64,000 bases of DNA, taken from contig NZ_JBDOIO010000003.1 in NCBI RefSeq assembly GCF_039831995.1, positions 992,001 through 1,056,000 on the forward strand. The letters run 5' to 3'. Positions 44,558 through 52,628 of this stretch are shown piece after piece; the stretch's first letter is position 1, and every line of letters begins with the position of its first letter. A program made the translations under genes and the position numbers. The notes beneath the pieces were generated by a model. The model did not search any database. It was not told the DNA's origin and saw only the letters and a list, made by a program, of their open reading frames with translations. The DNA comes from Paenibacillus pabuli. Lineage in GTDB: Bacteria; Bacillota; Bacilli; Paenibacillales; Paenibacillaceae.

Positions 44558-44755
44558 TTATTTAAACTTAACACCGCCCTTAATCCAACGGCCTTCAGAA
44601 ACTCGATTCTGAATTGTGCTGACGCTATCTAATTTGTAAGTAGTAATAATGGTATTCAGAGCGTTACCAATAACAATTACAACTTTATTGATTCTATCCA
44701 ACATAATACGAGAGTTAGAATAGTTTGTATCATAGTATTTCTCTACAGCCAACAT
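44558..44755 (-). pseudogene. Truncated toxin C-terminal fragment (candidate)
   Basis: 65 residues, basic. The segment RIMLDRINKVVIVIGNALNT, then IITTYKLDSV and VSEGRWIKGGVKFK, resembles the very C-terminus of RHS/contact-type nuclease toxins. Those domains sit behind a large delivery protein that is absent here. The frame is open only back to a TAG 24 bases before the ATG, and an intrinsic terminator lies directly upstream. GAAAGGAAG precedes the ATG at long spacing (13). A free-standing small protein cannot be excluded. Confidence 0.45.
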
Positions 44756-44783
44756 TCCAGTTGACAGACTTCCTTTCTAGGAT

Positions 44784-44810
44784 CAAAAAAAGCCGCCATG
44801 GGCGACTTTT
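44784..44810 (-). terminator. Intrinsic terminator
   Basis: AAAGTCGCC pairs with GGCGGCTTT around a 3-base loop, then TTTTGATC on the minus strand. It ends the lipoprotein gene at 44866 and separates it from the toxin fragment. Confidence 0.8.
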
Positions 44811-44865
44811 AAGACAGATTGTTTAGTCTTCGTAAAACTTTATAGTCTCGCAATCTTCTCCAGTA

Positions 44866-45378
44866 TTAGCTCTCTTTCAAGGTAACAAGATCAACTACCA
44901 TCCAATTGTTATCCCTATATTGCAACGTTAGTTTTACAGAGATGGCACCCTCATTCGATCGATATTTACTTACCACGAGTATGACTTTATTCTGATCTTC
45001 CGCCAGCTCAACCTTCTCAATCCGCAGTAGAATCCCTCGAAGATTGCTTTCATCACCTTCATATAAACCTTGCTTAAGCAATTTTTCATAAGTTAGGTTA
45101 TAAACGTCCACCTTATATTTCGTTTGTAAGAACTTCGCTATTTCTTGTCCGTCAGAGTCACTTAATGCAGGAGTCTGATTATAGTCTATTAATATATACT
45201 CCATCGATCTATTAAGAGCTGAATCTGTCATTATGACCTCTTCCAATGCTGCAATATATAGTCCGCTTAGATCGTTATCAGCATCTGCATTCGTGGACGT
45301 GCTCGCACAAGATGTTGTCAGACTAACCAGTGATAGAACATAAATAAAGTACAACAACTTCCTGGGGATGACCCTCAC
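44866..45378 (-). CDS. Lipoprotein of unknown function
   Basis: About 170 residues. The signal peptide ends SLVSLTTSCAS, a lipobox. The mature domain is alpha/beta, ending SVKLTLQYRDNNWMVVDLVT, like NTF2-related or DUF4829-type small secreted domains. The start is uncertain: GTG 45378 touches AGGAG, whereas TTG 45357 touches a second AGGAAG. No family assigned. Confidence 0.65.
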   Translation of the reverse strand: MRVIPRKLLYFIYVLSLVSLTTSCASTSTNADADNDLSGLYIAALEEVIMTDSALNRSMEYILIDYNQTPALSDSDGQEIAKFLQTKYKVDVYNLTYEKLLKQGLYEGDESNLRGILLRIEKVELAEDQNKVILVVSKYRSNEGAISVKLTLQYRDNNWMVVDLVTLKES

Positions 45379-45432
45379 CTCCTATGGATTCCTTAACTCA
45401 TTAACGGAAATCTCAAGGAACATGTTGCATAA

Positions 45433-45459
45433 TAAAAAAAGCAGTCCTCAGCGGACTGC
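45433..45459 (-). terminator. Intrinsic terminator after barstar
   Basis: GCAGTCC and GGACTGC with a 5-base loop; on the minus strand TTTTTTT follows. Confidence 0.8.
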
Positions 45460-45469
45460 CCGTTCGACT

Positions 45470-45745
45470 TTACATTTTCAGATCAAATTGGAACTGATCC
45501 AATTCTTCTTCTGCTTCACGCATTAATTCCAACAGTTGATCAGCGTATTCCCCAAGCGCAGCCCTGCTGGCCTCGAAGTTAAGCCATTGAATGGTCAGTG
45601 GAATGGAAATGAAACCTGTTAAGCCATCCCAAAGCGCATCCAGATTCCGACCATAATCATCATCTAACCCGAGCTTCGCCTGTAGAATATCATGCAATTC
45701 TTCTTTACCATGAATATCATTTCCATCAATGATTACTGTCTTCAT
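45470..45745 (-). CDS. Barstar-family ribonuclease inhibitor
   Basis: 91 residues, the size of barstar. The N-terminal strand MKTVIIDGNDIHGKEELHDI and the helix YGRNLDALWDGLTGF contain the barnase-binding Asp/Tyr/Asn and Asp/Trp residues. It blocks the active site of its cognate barnase in the cytoplasm. It lies 16 bases after the barnase gene, as expected for the toxin/antidote operon. AGGTAGGATGGT precedes the ATG. Confidence 0.92.
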   Translation of the reverse strand: MKTVIIDGNDIHGKEELHDILQAKLGLDDDYGRNLDALWDGLTGFISIPLTIQWLNFEASRAALGEYADQLLELMREAEEELDQFQFDLKM

Positions 45746-45761
45746 ACCATCCTACCTTTGG

Positions 45762-46200
45762 TCATTTGATTTGTTCAAACGTACGATAATGATCGGTTGT
45801 TTTGTATATTAAGCCATCACTGGAATAGAGAATTCGGTCACTTCCCCGGGTTCCCCCGGAATAATTGATATCTGCCTCGTACCATGTTCTCCCCTTTTTC
45901 TTGGGTAACAGCCCTTCCCGATTCTGAAATAGATCACCGCCGATACTTTTTCCTGGGGCCACGTCTTGCAGATTTCCTTCACTTGGTACCCAGCCCAGAG
46001 CCCTGGCCTCCTTCTTGGTAATATAATTATCCGGAAGTTCCTGATGCTCGGTAATATAATGGGCAACTTCATCAAATTGGTTCAAGACAGCATGGGTCTG
46101 AGACGATTCATCTACAGATAGCGATTCAAGTGAACAGCCTGCGAACAGCATCGTCGCAAGAATAATGAGTACGGTACCTAACCATTTTTTTAATATACAC
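45762..46200 (-). pseudogene. Barnase-family secreted ribonuclease, frameshifted signal peptide
   Basis: The mature ribonuclease has the full active site: ITKKEARALGW (Lys27 equivalent), YEADINY (Glu73), TRGSDRILYSS (Arg83, Arg87) and TTDHYRTFEQ (His102). An ATG at 46151 opens the intact frame (129 residues, MLFAGCSLES), but without a ribosome site. A GTG at 46200 has AGGAG 10 bases upstream and would begin a full lipoprotein signal peptide (KKWLGTVLIILATMLFAGC) if a run of seven A (46185-46191) had six. As written, the frames do not join. It may be a sequencing error, a dead gene or slippage-controlled phase variation. Confidence 0.75.
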
Positions 46201-46342
46201 TACTTATAATCTCCTTTTGATCTTCTCAACTCCAAAAAGTATATACCAATCTAGACACAGTTCCAAGTATAGCAAAGTCCTTGCATTTAAACCTAAAAGG
46301 ATTGAAGTAAATTTCAAAATGAAGTACTATCAATTTATTATG

Positions 46343-46420
46343 TAATGATCATATGTAACTGGCGAACACGGTGAACCGTGAGGGAGCATATGATTTCTAA
46401 TCAAGCCGTACGCCTGGGCA
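46343..46420 (+). ncRNA. ZTP (pfl) riboswitch aptamer
   Basis: P1 stem ATCATATG (46348-46355) with CATATGAT (46387-46394). Conserved AACTGGCG and GGGAGCAT flank a CACGGT/ACCGTG hairpin. After a linker comes the second conserved element CCGTACGCCTGGGCA (46406-46420). This is the ZTP/ZMP-sensing class, which monitors 10-formyl-tetrahydrofolate shortage and often precedes folD. Ligand binding would disrupt the following terminator and turn folD on. Confidence 0.92.
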
Positions 46421-46456
46421 GAGGTAAGGAAGTTTTATTTCCTTGCCTCTTTTTAT
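46421..46456 (+). terminator. Riboswitch-controlled terminator
   Basis: GAGGTAAGGAA pairs with TTCCTTGCCTC (one G-T pair) and is followed by TTTTTAT. The hairpin starts at the last conserved aptamer base, so it can compete with ligand binding. Confidence 0.85.
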
Positions 46457-46471
46457 GTGGAAAGGGCGATG

Positions 46472-47323
46472 ATGAAGATGAGCACAGAGACACTAATTTT
46501 AAATGGACAAACGGTAGCGGACTTCATGAAGGAAGAAATGATGGCGAAAGTTGCCTTGTTGAAGGAGAAGGGAATACGCCCTTGTCTCACTACCATTTTG
46601 GTCGGTGATGACCCCTCTTCCGAAACGTACGTACGTATGAAGGGCAATGCATGTGCGCGTGTAGGCGTACATTCCATTAAAGTGGTTTTGCCTGCAGAAA
46701 CGACGACTGAACAATTAATTCAAGAAATAAACAAATTAAATCAAGACTTATCCGTACATGGCATTCTGCTGCAGCACCCGGTACCGCATCATATCAATGA
46801 AAGAGCCGCTTTTGATGCAATTAGCATAGAGAAAGACGTGGATGGCGTTACCACCCAAGGATTTGCACTAAATGCTTTTGGAATCGCCGCTTTCCCTTCC
46901 TGCACACCACAGGCCATTATTCGTATTCTAGATTTCTATAAGGTTCCGATCGAAGGCAAACATGCTGTCGTTATCGGGCGAAGTCCAATCCTGGGCAAGC
47001 CCGTTTCAGCCATGTTACTTAACCGAAATGCAACGGTAACCACCTGTCACTCCAAAACCGTCAATCTGGACGAAATCGTGAAGTCGGGAGATATTGTGAT
47101 TGCTGCCGTCGGCAAACCATGTTTTGTAAAAGGAAGCTGGATTAAACCTGGTGCAGTTGTCATTGATGCAGGCTACAATAAAGGCAATGTAGGTGATGTG
47201 GACTATTCATCTTGCTTGGCTCAGTCCTCCGCCATTACACCCGTCCCGGGTGGCGTTGGTCCGGTAACAATCGCTACACTGATCGAACACACGATCAAAT
47301 CAGCCTTCATGCAATCTGAATGA
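46472..47323 (+). CDS. folD: Bifunctional methylenetetrahydrofolate dehydrogenase/cyclohydrolase
   Basis: FolD interconverts 5,10-methylene-, 5,10-methenyl- and 10-formyl-tetrahydrofolate. About 283 residues. It has the catalytic Lys in SETYVRMKGNAC, KDVDGVTTQGFALNAFG, the NADP motif VIGRSPILGKPVSAMLLNRN and PVPGGVGPVTIATL. Three candidate ATGs (46469, 46472, 46478) follow AAAGGG; 46472 has the best spacing and 46478 gives the most family-like N-terminus (MSTETLILNGQ). Controlled by the ZTP riboswitch immediately upstream. Confidence 0.95.
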   Translation: MKMSTETLILNGQTVADFMKEEMMAKVALLKEKGIRPCLTTILVGDDPSSETYVRMKGNACARVGVHSIKVVLPAETTTEQLIQEINKLNQDLSVHGILLQHPVPHHINERAAFDAISIEKDVDGVTTQGFALNAFGIAAFPSCTPQAIIRILDFYKVPIEGKHAVVIGRSPILGKPVSAMLLNRNATVTTCHSKTVNLDEIVKSGDIVIAAVGKPCFVKGSWIKPGAVVIDAGYNKGNVGDVDYSSCLAQSSAITPVPGGVGPVTIATLIEHTIKSAFMQSE

Positions 47324-47341
47324 ACATTATATTATGTAAGA

Positions 47342-47390
47342 AAGCACGCAAAGCCCACTCTATTCATGAGGGCTTAGCGTGCTTCTTTTG
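47342..47390 (+). terminator. Intrinsic terminator of folD
   Basis: AAGCACGC/GCGTGCTT and AAGCCC/GGGCTT form a long stem with a 13-base loop, then CTTTTG. Confidence 0.8.
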
Positions 47391-47485
47391 GTGTGAACAT
47401 CAGGGCTAATGCTTCATCCGATTGTTAGCATATTCACATGTGATATCCATTTCCGTTGCTACTACTTACCTGGTTCTTGTCCTCT

Positions 47486-48109
47486 TTATTTTTTGGCAAA
47501 TTGTAAAATGGCCGTCGCTGCACGAATACGAATATCCACGTCTTCACTGTGCAATGCATCTTTCAATACCTCAAGAGCTTCCCGGACCGTAACGTCATCT
47601 ACGCTAACCGAATTACGGTCTGTGGTTTCCGTTTCGTGAGTTCTTGAAAGCCACGGATCCAATTGAGCCTGTGATCGTGGATGCCCGAATGTTGAGATTA
47701 TAGAAGTATCCGAAATCAGAGCACGTACTTTATCGTTTATTGCTGTCAGTGGAATTCGTCCCAACCATGTTACGCCTCTGCGATGACATATCGAATCTTC
47801 TCCAATGCTAGTGGAGTTATCGTAAAAATAGTCGCCCACATCCCCAACGTATGCCCACTCATCGTCATGAATTAAGACATTGTCTCCATCCTGCATAATG
47901 TTTACAAACGTCTGTAGTGTCCCTACTACCCGACTCAGTTCCGATTCACGTATTGCATAATGCTGCACGATTTGCTCTTTCCATTCTTCAGCCGGTACTT
48001 GTTCCAGATCCCCTGTAGCTGGCCAATCGATCCCGACAAAGTTATCTTCCAGGAAAGTTGCAGTTCGATCGATGCCGTGTATTGTGGATTGGATATGAAA
48101 AAGGTTCAT
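47486..48109 (-). CDS. Protein resembling the N-terminal reader domain of Mrr-type restriction endonucleases
   Basis: 207 residues. The first 150 follow the pattern found ahead of Mrr-like nucleases. This includes FLEDNFVGIDWPATGDLEQV, GTLQTFVNIMQDGDNVLIHD, WAYVGDVGDYFYDN and CHRRGVTWLGRIPLTAINDK. Those PUA/EVE-like domains may read modified DNA. No nuclease motif follows. Instead residues 170-207 look like one HEAT-type repeat (DVTVREALEVLKDALHSEDV, then DIRIRAATAILQFAKK). The assignment is by pattern and not certain. GAGGAGGACAAGTGCAGC precedes the ATG. Confidence 0.55.
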   Translation of the reverse strand: MNLFHIQSTIHGIDRTATFLEDNFVGIDWPATGDLEQVPAEEWKEQIVQHYAIRESELSRVVGTLQTFVNIMQDGDNVLIHDDEWAYVGDVGDYFYDNSTSIGEDSICHRRGVTWLGRIPLTAINDKVRALISDTSIISTFGHPRSQAQLDPWLSRTHETETTDRNSVSVDDVTVREALEVLKDALHSEDVDIRIRAATAILQFAKK

Positions 48110-48160
48110 GCTGCACTTGTCCTCCTCTGATGCTGTATACCGTAGAACGTATTGTACATT

Positions 48161-51100
48161 CTAACCATTATAAATGGTTTGATTTTGTTTGACCAATGAA
48201 CACATCGGCAGATGAATTCGTGCTCCCAGATGATATGGCTCCCATTGCAGCGTTTCTTCAAAACGTTTTTTCGCTTCAGCCGCTTTTCCTAACCCCAACA
48301 AACCCAGACCATGCATAAACAAACAGTGGACCTGATTGCGCTTGTTCAAATCATCTTCAAATACGAGAAAATCCGGCAAAGATACGGCAAAATAGTCAAT
48401 TTTCACATCATCAAATAGATGTCTCTCTGCGTAATCAATCAGCTTGTTAAATCGGCGTCTTGCTTCTTTTGGATTGCCTAGTTTCATCCATGCTAGCCCC
48501 TGATAGAAGATCATTTCTGGCGGTTGATCGTTATAATACATGGCACTGGCGGGCTCTTCCAAACCTTGCGAGGCTATTGTCCAGTGATACACCGCTTCTT
48601 CTTGCCGGCCTAATCTGCTGTAGGTGTAACCAAGCTCGTAATGTACGTTATTTTCCTGAGCACCTTCCAGTTTACCCTCTCCCAGATTCTCGGGATATTG
48701 GAAGGCACGTTTTAAGAATGTAACGGCTTCCTCGAATTGACCCTGTTGACTCGCTTGCTTTCCAAGCTCAACAAGCGCGAGAACATATTGTCCCGTGACT
48801 TTACCTTCCCCGCCCTCCCATGGATGAAATCGACGCTCTAACAGAGCTGTTAACGCCTCTTCATGCTGGCCGAGTATATTGAGCAAGGTTACATATTCGA
48901 GGTAAAGGTCATCTCGGTGATGCACAAGTTGCATATGCTGCTGAAGTTTGGCCATCCGCTCCTGAGCCGTAACGCCTACCTTTTTGTACAATTGATCCAG
49001 TTCGTAGAATACGCGGGCATCTGCTTCATTACACTCAAAAGCCTTTTCAAGCGATTCACACGCAGCTGTTGCATCGTTCCGTTTATTATAGTAAGCCAGG
49101 GCAAGATTCCGATGTACTGTTGCAAAATGATTGTCGATTTCCTCGGATTGTTCCCAATGATGAATGGCATCTGCTGCTCGCTTTTTATCATAATACAGAT
49201 TGCCCAGATAATAGTGTGCCTTACTGTCCAATGGATGCATGGCAATTGCATGCTGCAGTACGTGCAGCTCGAACAGGCTGTTTGGGAAACAATAATCTGG
49301 TGAAGCGTTCTGGGCTAACCGTCGCTCCTGATCTGCTTTCTCCGAAGGTTCCATTCGGTCGTACATATACGCGAGCATATAGTGAACCATCGGGTAGGTG
49401 TGATTGCCGTGTATCAAACGAATCTGCTCCAATACTTCTGCTGCTTCCTCGTACATGCCATTACCTGCATAATCCGAAGCCAGGTTCATATAATTGTGCA
49501 CATCGTTACGCATGATTTTTCCGAGCTTGATTCGCGTATCATCGGCTTCTTCATGACGTCCCAATCGTTCCAACACTTTAGCTTTCTCGCAGGCTGCCCC
49601 AAAATCGGCAATGTCCAGCTTCAAGGTTTCCTCCGCGAACAGAGCCGCTTCCGAATATCGGCCAAGCTTTCGTAAAACCGCGGTCTTCACGAGTCTTGAC
49701 TTGTAGTTTCTGCTATTTCGTACCAGAGATCTTTCCGCTAGCTCCAAAGCTTCGGCATAATGCCCTCGTTCGCAGGCGATTTGGCTTAATGCATAATAGC
49801 CACTGTCCTGAAACGCCGCAGACCAAACCGATTTATAAAACGCAGCGTATGCTTCTTCATTCCGCTCCTGTAAACGAAGAGCCAGACCAAGCTGATAATA
49901 AGCTTCGCTGTCGTACGGATTCGGATTACACCAAGTCAACGATTTAATGGCCGTCCGGAAATGTTTTTCCGCCCGTTCAAACCAGCCCTTACGAAGCAGC
50001 GTCATGCCATATGCGATATTAAGACGAATGTCGGAGGCATCCCTTCTTAAACCTTCTTCATAATAATGCTCAGGCTCAAAGGTGGCATGCCGATATTGTT
50101 CCAGGTGCAATCCTGCCAGATATAACTGTTCTGTACTCTTTATCTCCTCCGGTAGAGGAAGCGGTTTGGATGGTTCAGGCACCAGTTCTATGGATGGCTT
50201 CGCCGGACGGTAAGAAACAAGTTCATGCCCGCACGCATCATGGACGGTTACGATCAGATCATGTGCCTGGTCTTCGGGATCTAAGGCTACAACCGATTGA
50301 TAGGTCTGTTCCGGTGAGGTCGTAACCGTATCTTTCAAATACGTTTTCTTCCGGCCCTTCAACTCAATCCTTGCCTTCTCGAACACCGATGTGGCATAGA
50401 CCATCACCGTCACGGTAGAACTTGTCTTATCTACTTCCAGGTTCACCGCTGCATCAATCGATGCATTTTTCACGACACCGATATTTTTGTACGGCATGAA
50501 ATATTGCTTGAACGATTTTTCCTCGTAAGGTTGAAGCCATGTGAAATCTGGCTGGTTGTCCGTAAACACACCTGTCATCAGCTCGATATAGGGTCCGTCC
50601 TCATCGGTTAAACTGCGATCCCACGCCTGGCCGAACTCACCGTTACCCCAGGTCCATTGTTTCTTACCTGGGGACACATGATGGTTTGCTACGTGAAGCA
50701 GTCCTGCTTGGACGCCATGGTCGTATCCGCCAACAAAATTATAATCCGACTTGTAGGCCATATACGATGTAGGTACAGGGATGTTTTTATAACGTGAAAT
50801 GTCCACGCCTTCCGAGTAATCCATTTTATAATAGGTTCCTGTTGCAATGGGGAATCTGGACACATCACGCTTGCCATGGTCGAATACGGCCGTAACGTCC
50901 GGAGGAAATACCGTCTGGGTATGGTCATTAACCGCAACAGCAGGATTGGCCCACCACAGGAACGTTTGCGGCTCTGAAGTCCGGTTAAACATCTGTGCCG
51001 TAATTTCGAGGTAGGCTTTGCCCGGAAACAGTGTGAAGCCTGTTGTAACCTTCGTTCCATACATACGGTCGATCTCACTCACCCATACGGTAGCGCTTCC

Positions 51101-51550
51101 GTCTTCATTTTCAGTCATGGTATGTTCTACGGGTCCAAACGTATTTGGACGATGATGCTGCGGCCAATTGAATTCAATTCCACCCGATATCCAGGGCCCG
51201 GCTAGCCCTACGAGGGCAGGTTTAATGACGCGATTGTAATAAACGAAATCATAATGGTTCGTTTTGTCTAACGCCCGATAGATGCGACCACCGATCTCAG
51301 GCAAAATTTCAATACGCACATATTCATTTTCGAGAATAGCCATTCGATACAATTTCACTTCTTTATCATCCATGATTTTATCAATGACCGGAAGGGGGTA
51401 GACGCGTCCAGAGGACCCTTGGTAGACCCTTTTTTCCAGAAACATTGGATTTTTGTCTGGTTCTCCTGTGCCATAGGTAGGGATCTCAGTCTGTTCCTCC
51501 CATACGTGAACTCCCTTGGATACAGGTACAGACGGCTCTCTTGTGCTCAT
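48161..51550 (-). CDS. DUF5107 domain protein with tetratricopeptide repeats
   Basis: 1129 residues. The N-terminal 400 form the DUF5107 domain, a galactose-mutarotase-like beta-sandwich (MAILENEYVRIEILPEIGGR, GGIEFNWPQHHRPNTFGPVE, MTGVFTDNQPDFTWLQPYEE). From about residue 480 to the end come around a dozen TPR units (for example SEAYYQLGLALRLQERNEEA, AHYYLGNLYYDKKRAADAIH). No signal peptide. The family occurs near glycoside hydrolases and probably binds or processes sugars; no activity can be stated. AGGAGGAAGC precedes the ATG. It is downstream of an AraC regulator and near GH35 and GH42. Confidence 0.88.
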   Translation of the reverse strand: MSTREPSVPVSKGVHVWEEQTEIPTYGTGEPDKNPMFLEKRVYQGSSGRVYPLPVIDKIMDDKEVKLYRMAILENEYVRIEILPEIGGRIYRALDKTNHYDFVYYNRVIKPALVGLAGPWISGGIEFNWPQHHRPNTFGPVEHTMTENEDGSATVWVSEIDRMYGTKVTTGFTLFPGKAYLEITAQMFNRTSEPQTFLWWANPAVAVNDHTQTVFPPDVTAVFDHGKRDVSRFPIATGTYYKMDYSEGVDISRYKNIPVPTSYMAYKSDYNFVGGYDHGVQAGLLHVANHHVSPGKKQWTWGNGEFGQAWDRSLTDEDGPYIELMTGVFTDNQPDFTWLQPYEEKSFKQYFMPYKNIGVVKNASIDAAVNLEVDKTSSTVTVMVYATSVFEKARIELKGRKKTYLKDTVTTSPEQTYQSVVALDPEDQAHDLIVTVHDACGHELVSYRPAKPSIELVPEPSKPLPLPEEIKSTEQLYLAGLHLEQYRHATFEPEHYYEEGLRRDASDIRLNIAYGMTLLRKGWFERAEKHFRTAIKSLTWCNPNPYDSEAYYQLGLALRLQERNEEAYAAFYKSVWSAAFQDSGYYALSQIACERGHYAEALELAERSLVRNSRNYKSRLVKTAVLRKLGRYSEAALFAEETLKLDIADFGAACEKAKVLERLGRHEEADDTRIKLGKIMRNDVHNYMNLASDYAGNGMYEEAAEVLEQIRLIHGNHTYPMVHYMLAYMYDRMEPSEKADQERRLAQNASPDYCFPNSLFELHVLQHAIAMHPLDSKAHYYLGNLYYDKKRAADAIHHWEQSEEIDNHFATVHRNLALAYYNKRNDATAACESLEKAFECNEADARVFYELDQLYKKVGVTAQERMAKLQQHMQLVHHRDDLYLEYVTLLNILGQHEEALTALLERRFHPWEGGEGKVTGQYVLALVELGKQASQQGQFEEAVTFLKRAFQYPENLGEGKLEGAQENNVHYELGYTYSRLGRQEEAVYHWTIASQGLEEPASAMYYNDQPPEMIFYQGLAWMKLGNPKEARRRFNKLIDYAERHLFDDVKIDYFAVSLPDFLVFEDDLNKRNQVHCLFMHGLGLLGLGKAAEAKKRFEETLQWEPYHLGARIHLPMCSLVKQNQTIYNG

Positions 51551-51662
51551 AACGCTTCCTCCTTTTGTGAACTGTCAATGTATCCATAGTAAGAAAAATG
51601 AACGGCGGAGTACCATTCAATATCCTCTGTTTTTCATGGACTATATGGGGACACTCCAACAA

Positions 51663-52514
51663 TCACGCATGAAGGTTATTTTTTCGTTTCCGAAATGCTG
51701 ACGGTGTCTCGGCAAACGCTTCGCGGAACTTTCTTGTAAAATGAATGCCGCACTCAAATCCGACATCCGTGGCAATCTCCGCGATTTGCCGGTTCGTGCC
51801 AGCCAGAAGCTGTGCTGCCTTCTCCAACCTGAACTTGTAAACGGTGTTCAGAATCGTATCGCCTACCTGCTCCTTAAATAAATGAGAGAGGCGTGAGGTG
51901 GATAAACAGCAGCGATTAGCGAGTTCAGGTATGCTTATCTTCTGCGCAGGATGCAACTGCAAATACCACATGATCTCCGCTATTCGGGGATCCATTGCTG
52001 CTGGAACATCCGGAGGATATGTCTGTTGAATGTGAATCAACGTCTCCTCCAGGGCAAGCTCAGATAATCGGCGATGCTGTTCGGAGCTCCCTTCCGAAAA
52101 CCCATGACGCACCAATCTTCGAAGAGCATTCTGCATATCCTGCTGTGTCTCCTTCGAAACAATTCGCTGGTATACGAAACGATCGGAGGTTTCAGGAAGC
52201 TTCAAGTATGTACTCCAGTTGGGATCGGGAATGAAATGGACCCATATAAATTCCCAATGTTCCCGCTTCGTTCGATAATGATGCGGCAGCCCTGGCATGA
52301 GGATCGCCACATCCCCAGCTGTGCAGGTGATCGAATTCTTGCCAAGCTGTATTTCTCCTTCTCCAGAAAGCGTATACATTAATAACCAATCGATGCTCCC
52401 CGTTGGCCGGTGAATCTCATATCCCTTCAACTCCTTATAATGTCCTGCGATCAATATTCCAAAGGGCCGGTGTCCAAGTATAGCATAATCCACATGTTTT
52501 TCAGCCATTATCAC
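51663..52514 (-). CDS. AraC-family transcriptional regulator
   Basis: 283 residues. The cupin arm (AILMPGLPHHYRTKREHWEF) and C-terminal AraC domain (IPELANRCCLSTSRLSHLFK, IAEIATDVGFECGIHFTRKF) are clear. It is divergent from the GH35 gene and 112 bases upstream of DUF5107-TPR on the same strand, so both are likely targets. Confidence 0.9.
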   Translation of the reverse strand: MIMAEKHVDYAILGHRPFGILIAGHYKELKGYEIHRPTGSIDWLLMYTLSGEGEIQLGKNSITCTAGDVAILMPGLPHHYRTKREHWEFIWVHFIPDPNWSTYLKLPETSDRFVYQRIVSKETQQDMQNALRRLVRHGFSEGSSEQHRRLSELALEETLIHIQQTYPPDVPAAMDPRIAEIMWYLQLHPAQKISIPELANRCCLSTSRLSHLFKEQVGDTILNTVYKFRLEKAAQLLAGTNRQIAEIATDVGFECGIHFTRKFREAFAETPSAFRKRKNNLHA

Positions 52515-52628
52515 ACTACCTCGCTATGATCTATTCCGTATAAAATGTAGCTGTATCGATATTTCTTATATTTTCTAAAACAGTAGAATTCGTCGTATAA
52601 AACATATCACAAGGAGGTTGTCCCAGCA

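Noticed and set aside
46378..46608. 76-codon plus-strand frame across the riboswitch
   Set aside because: The bases form the ZTP aptamer and terminator and then folD in another frame.
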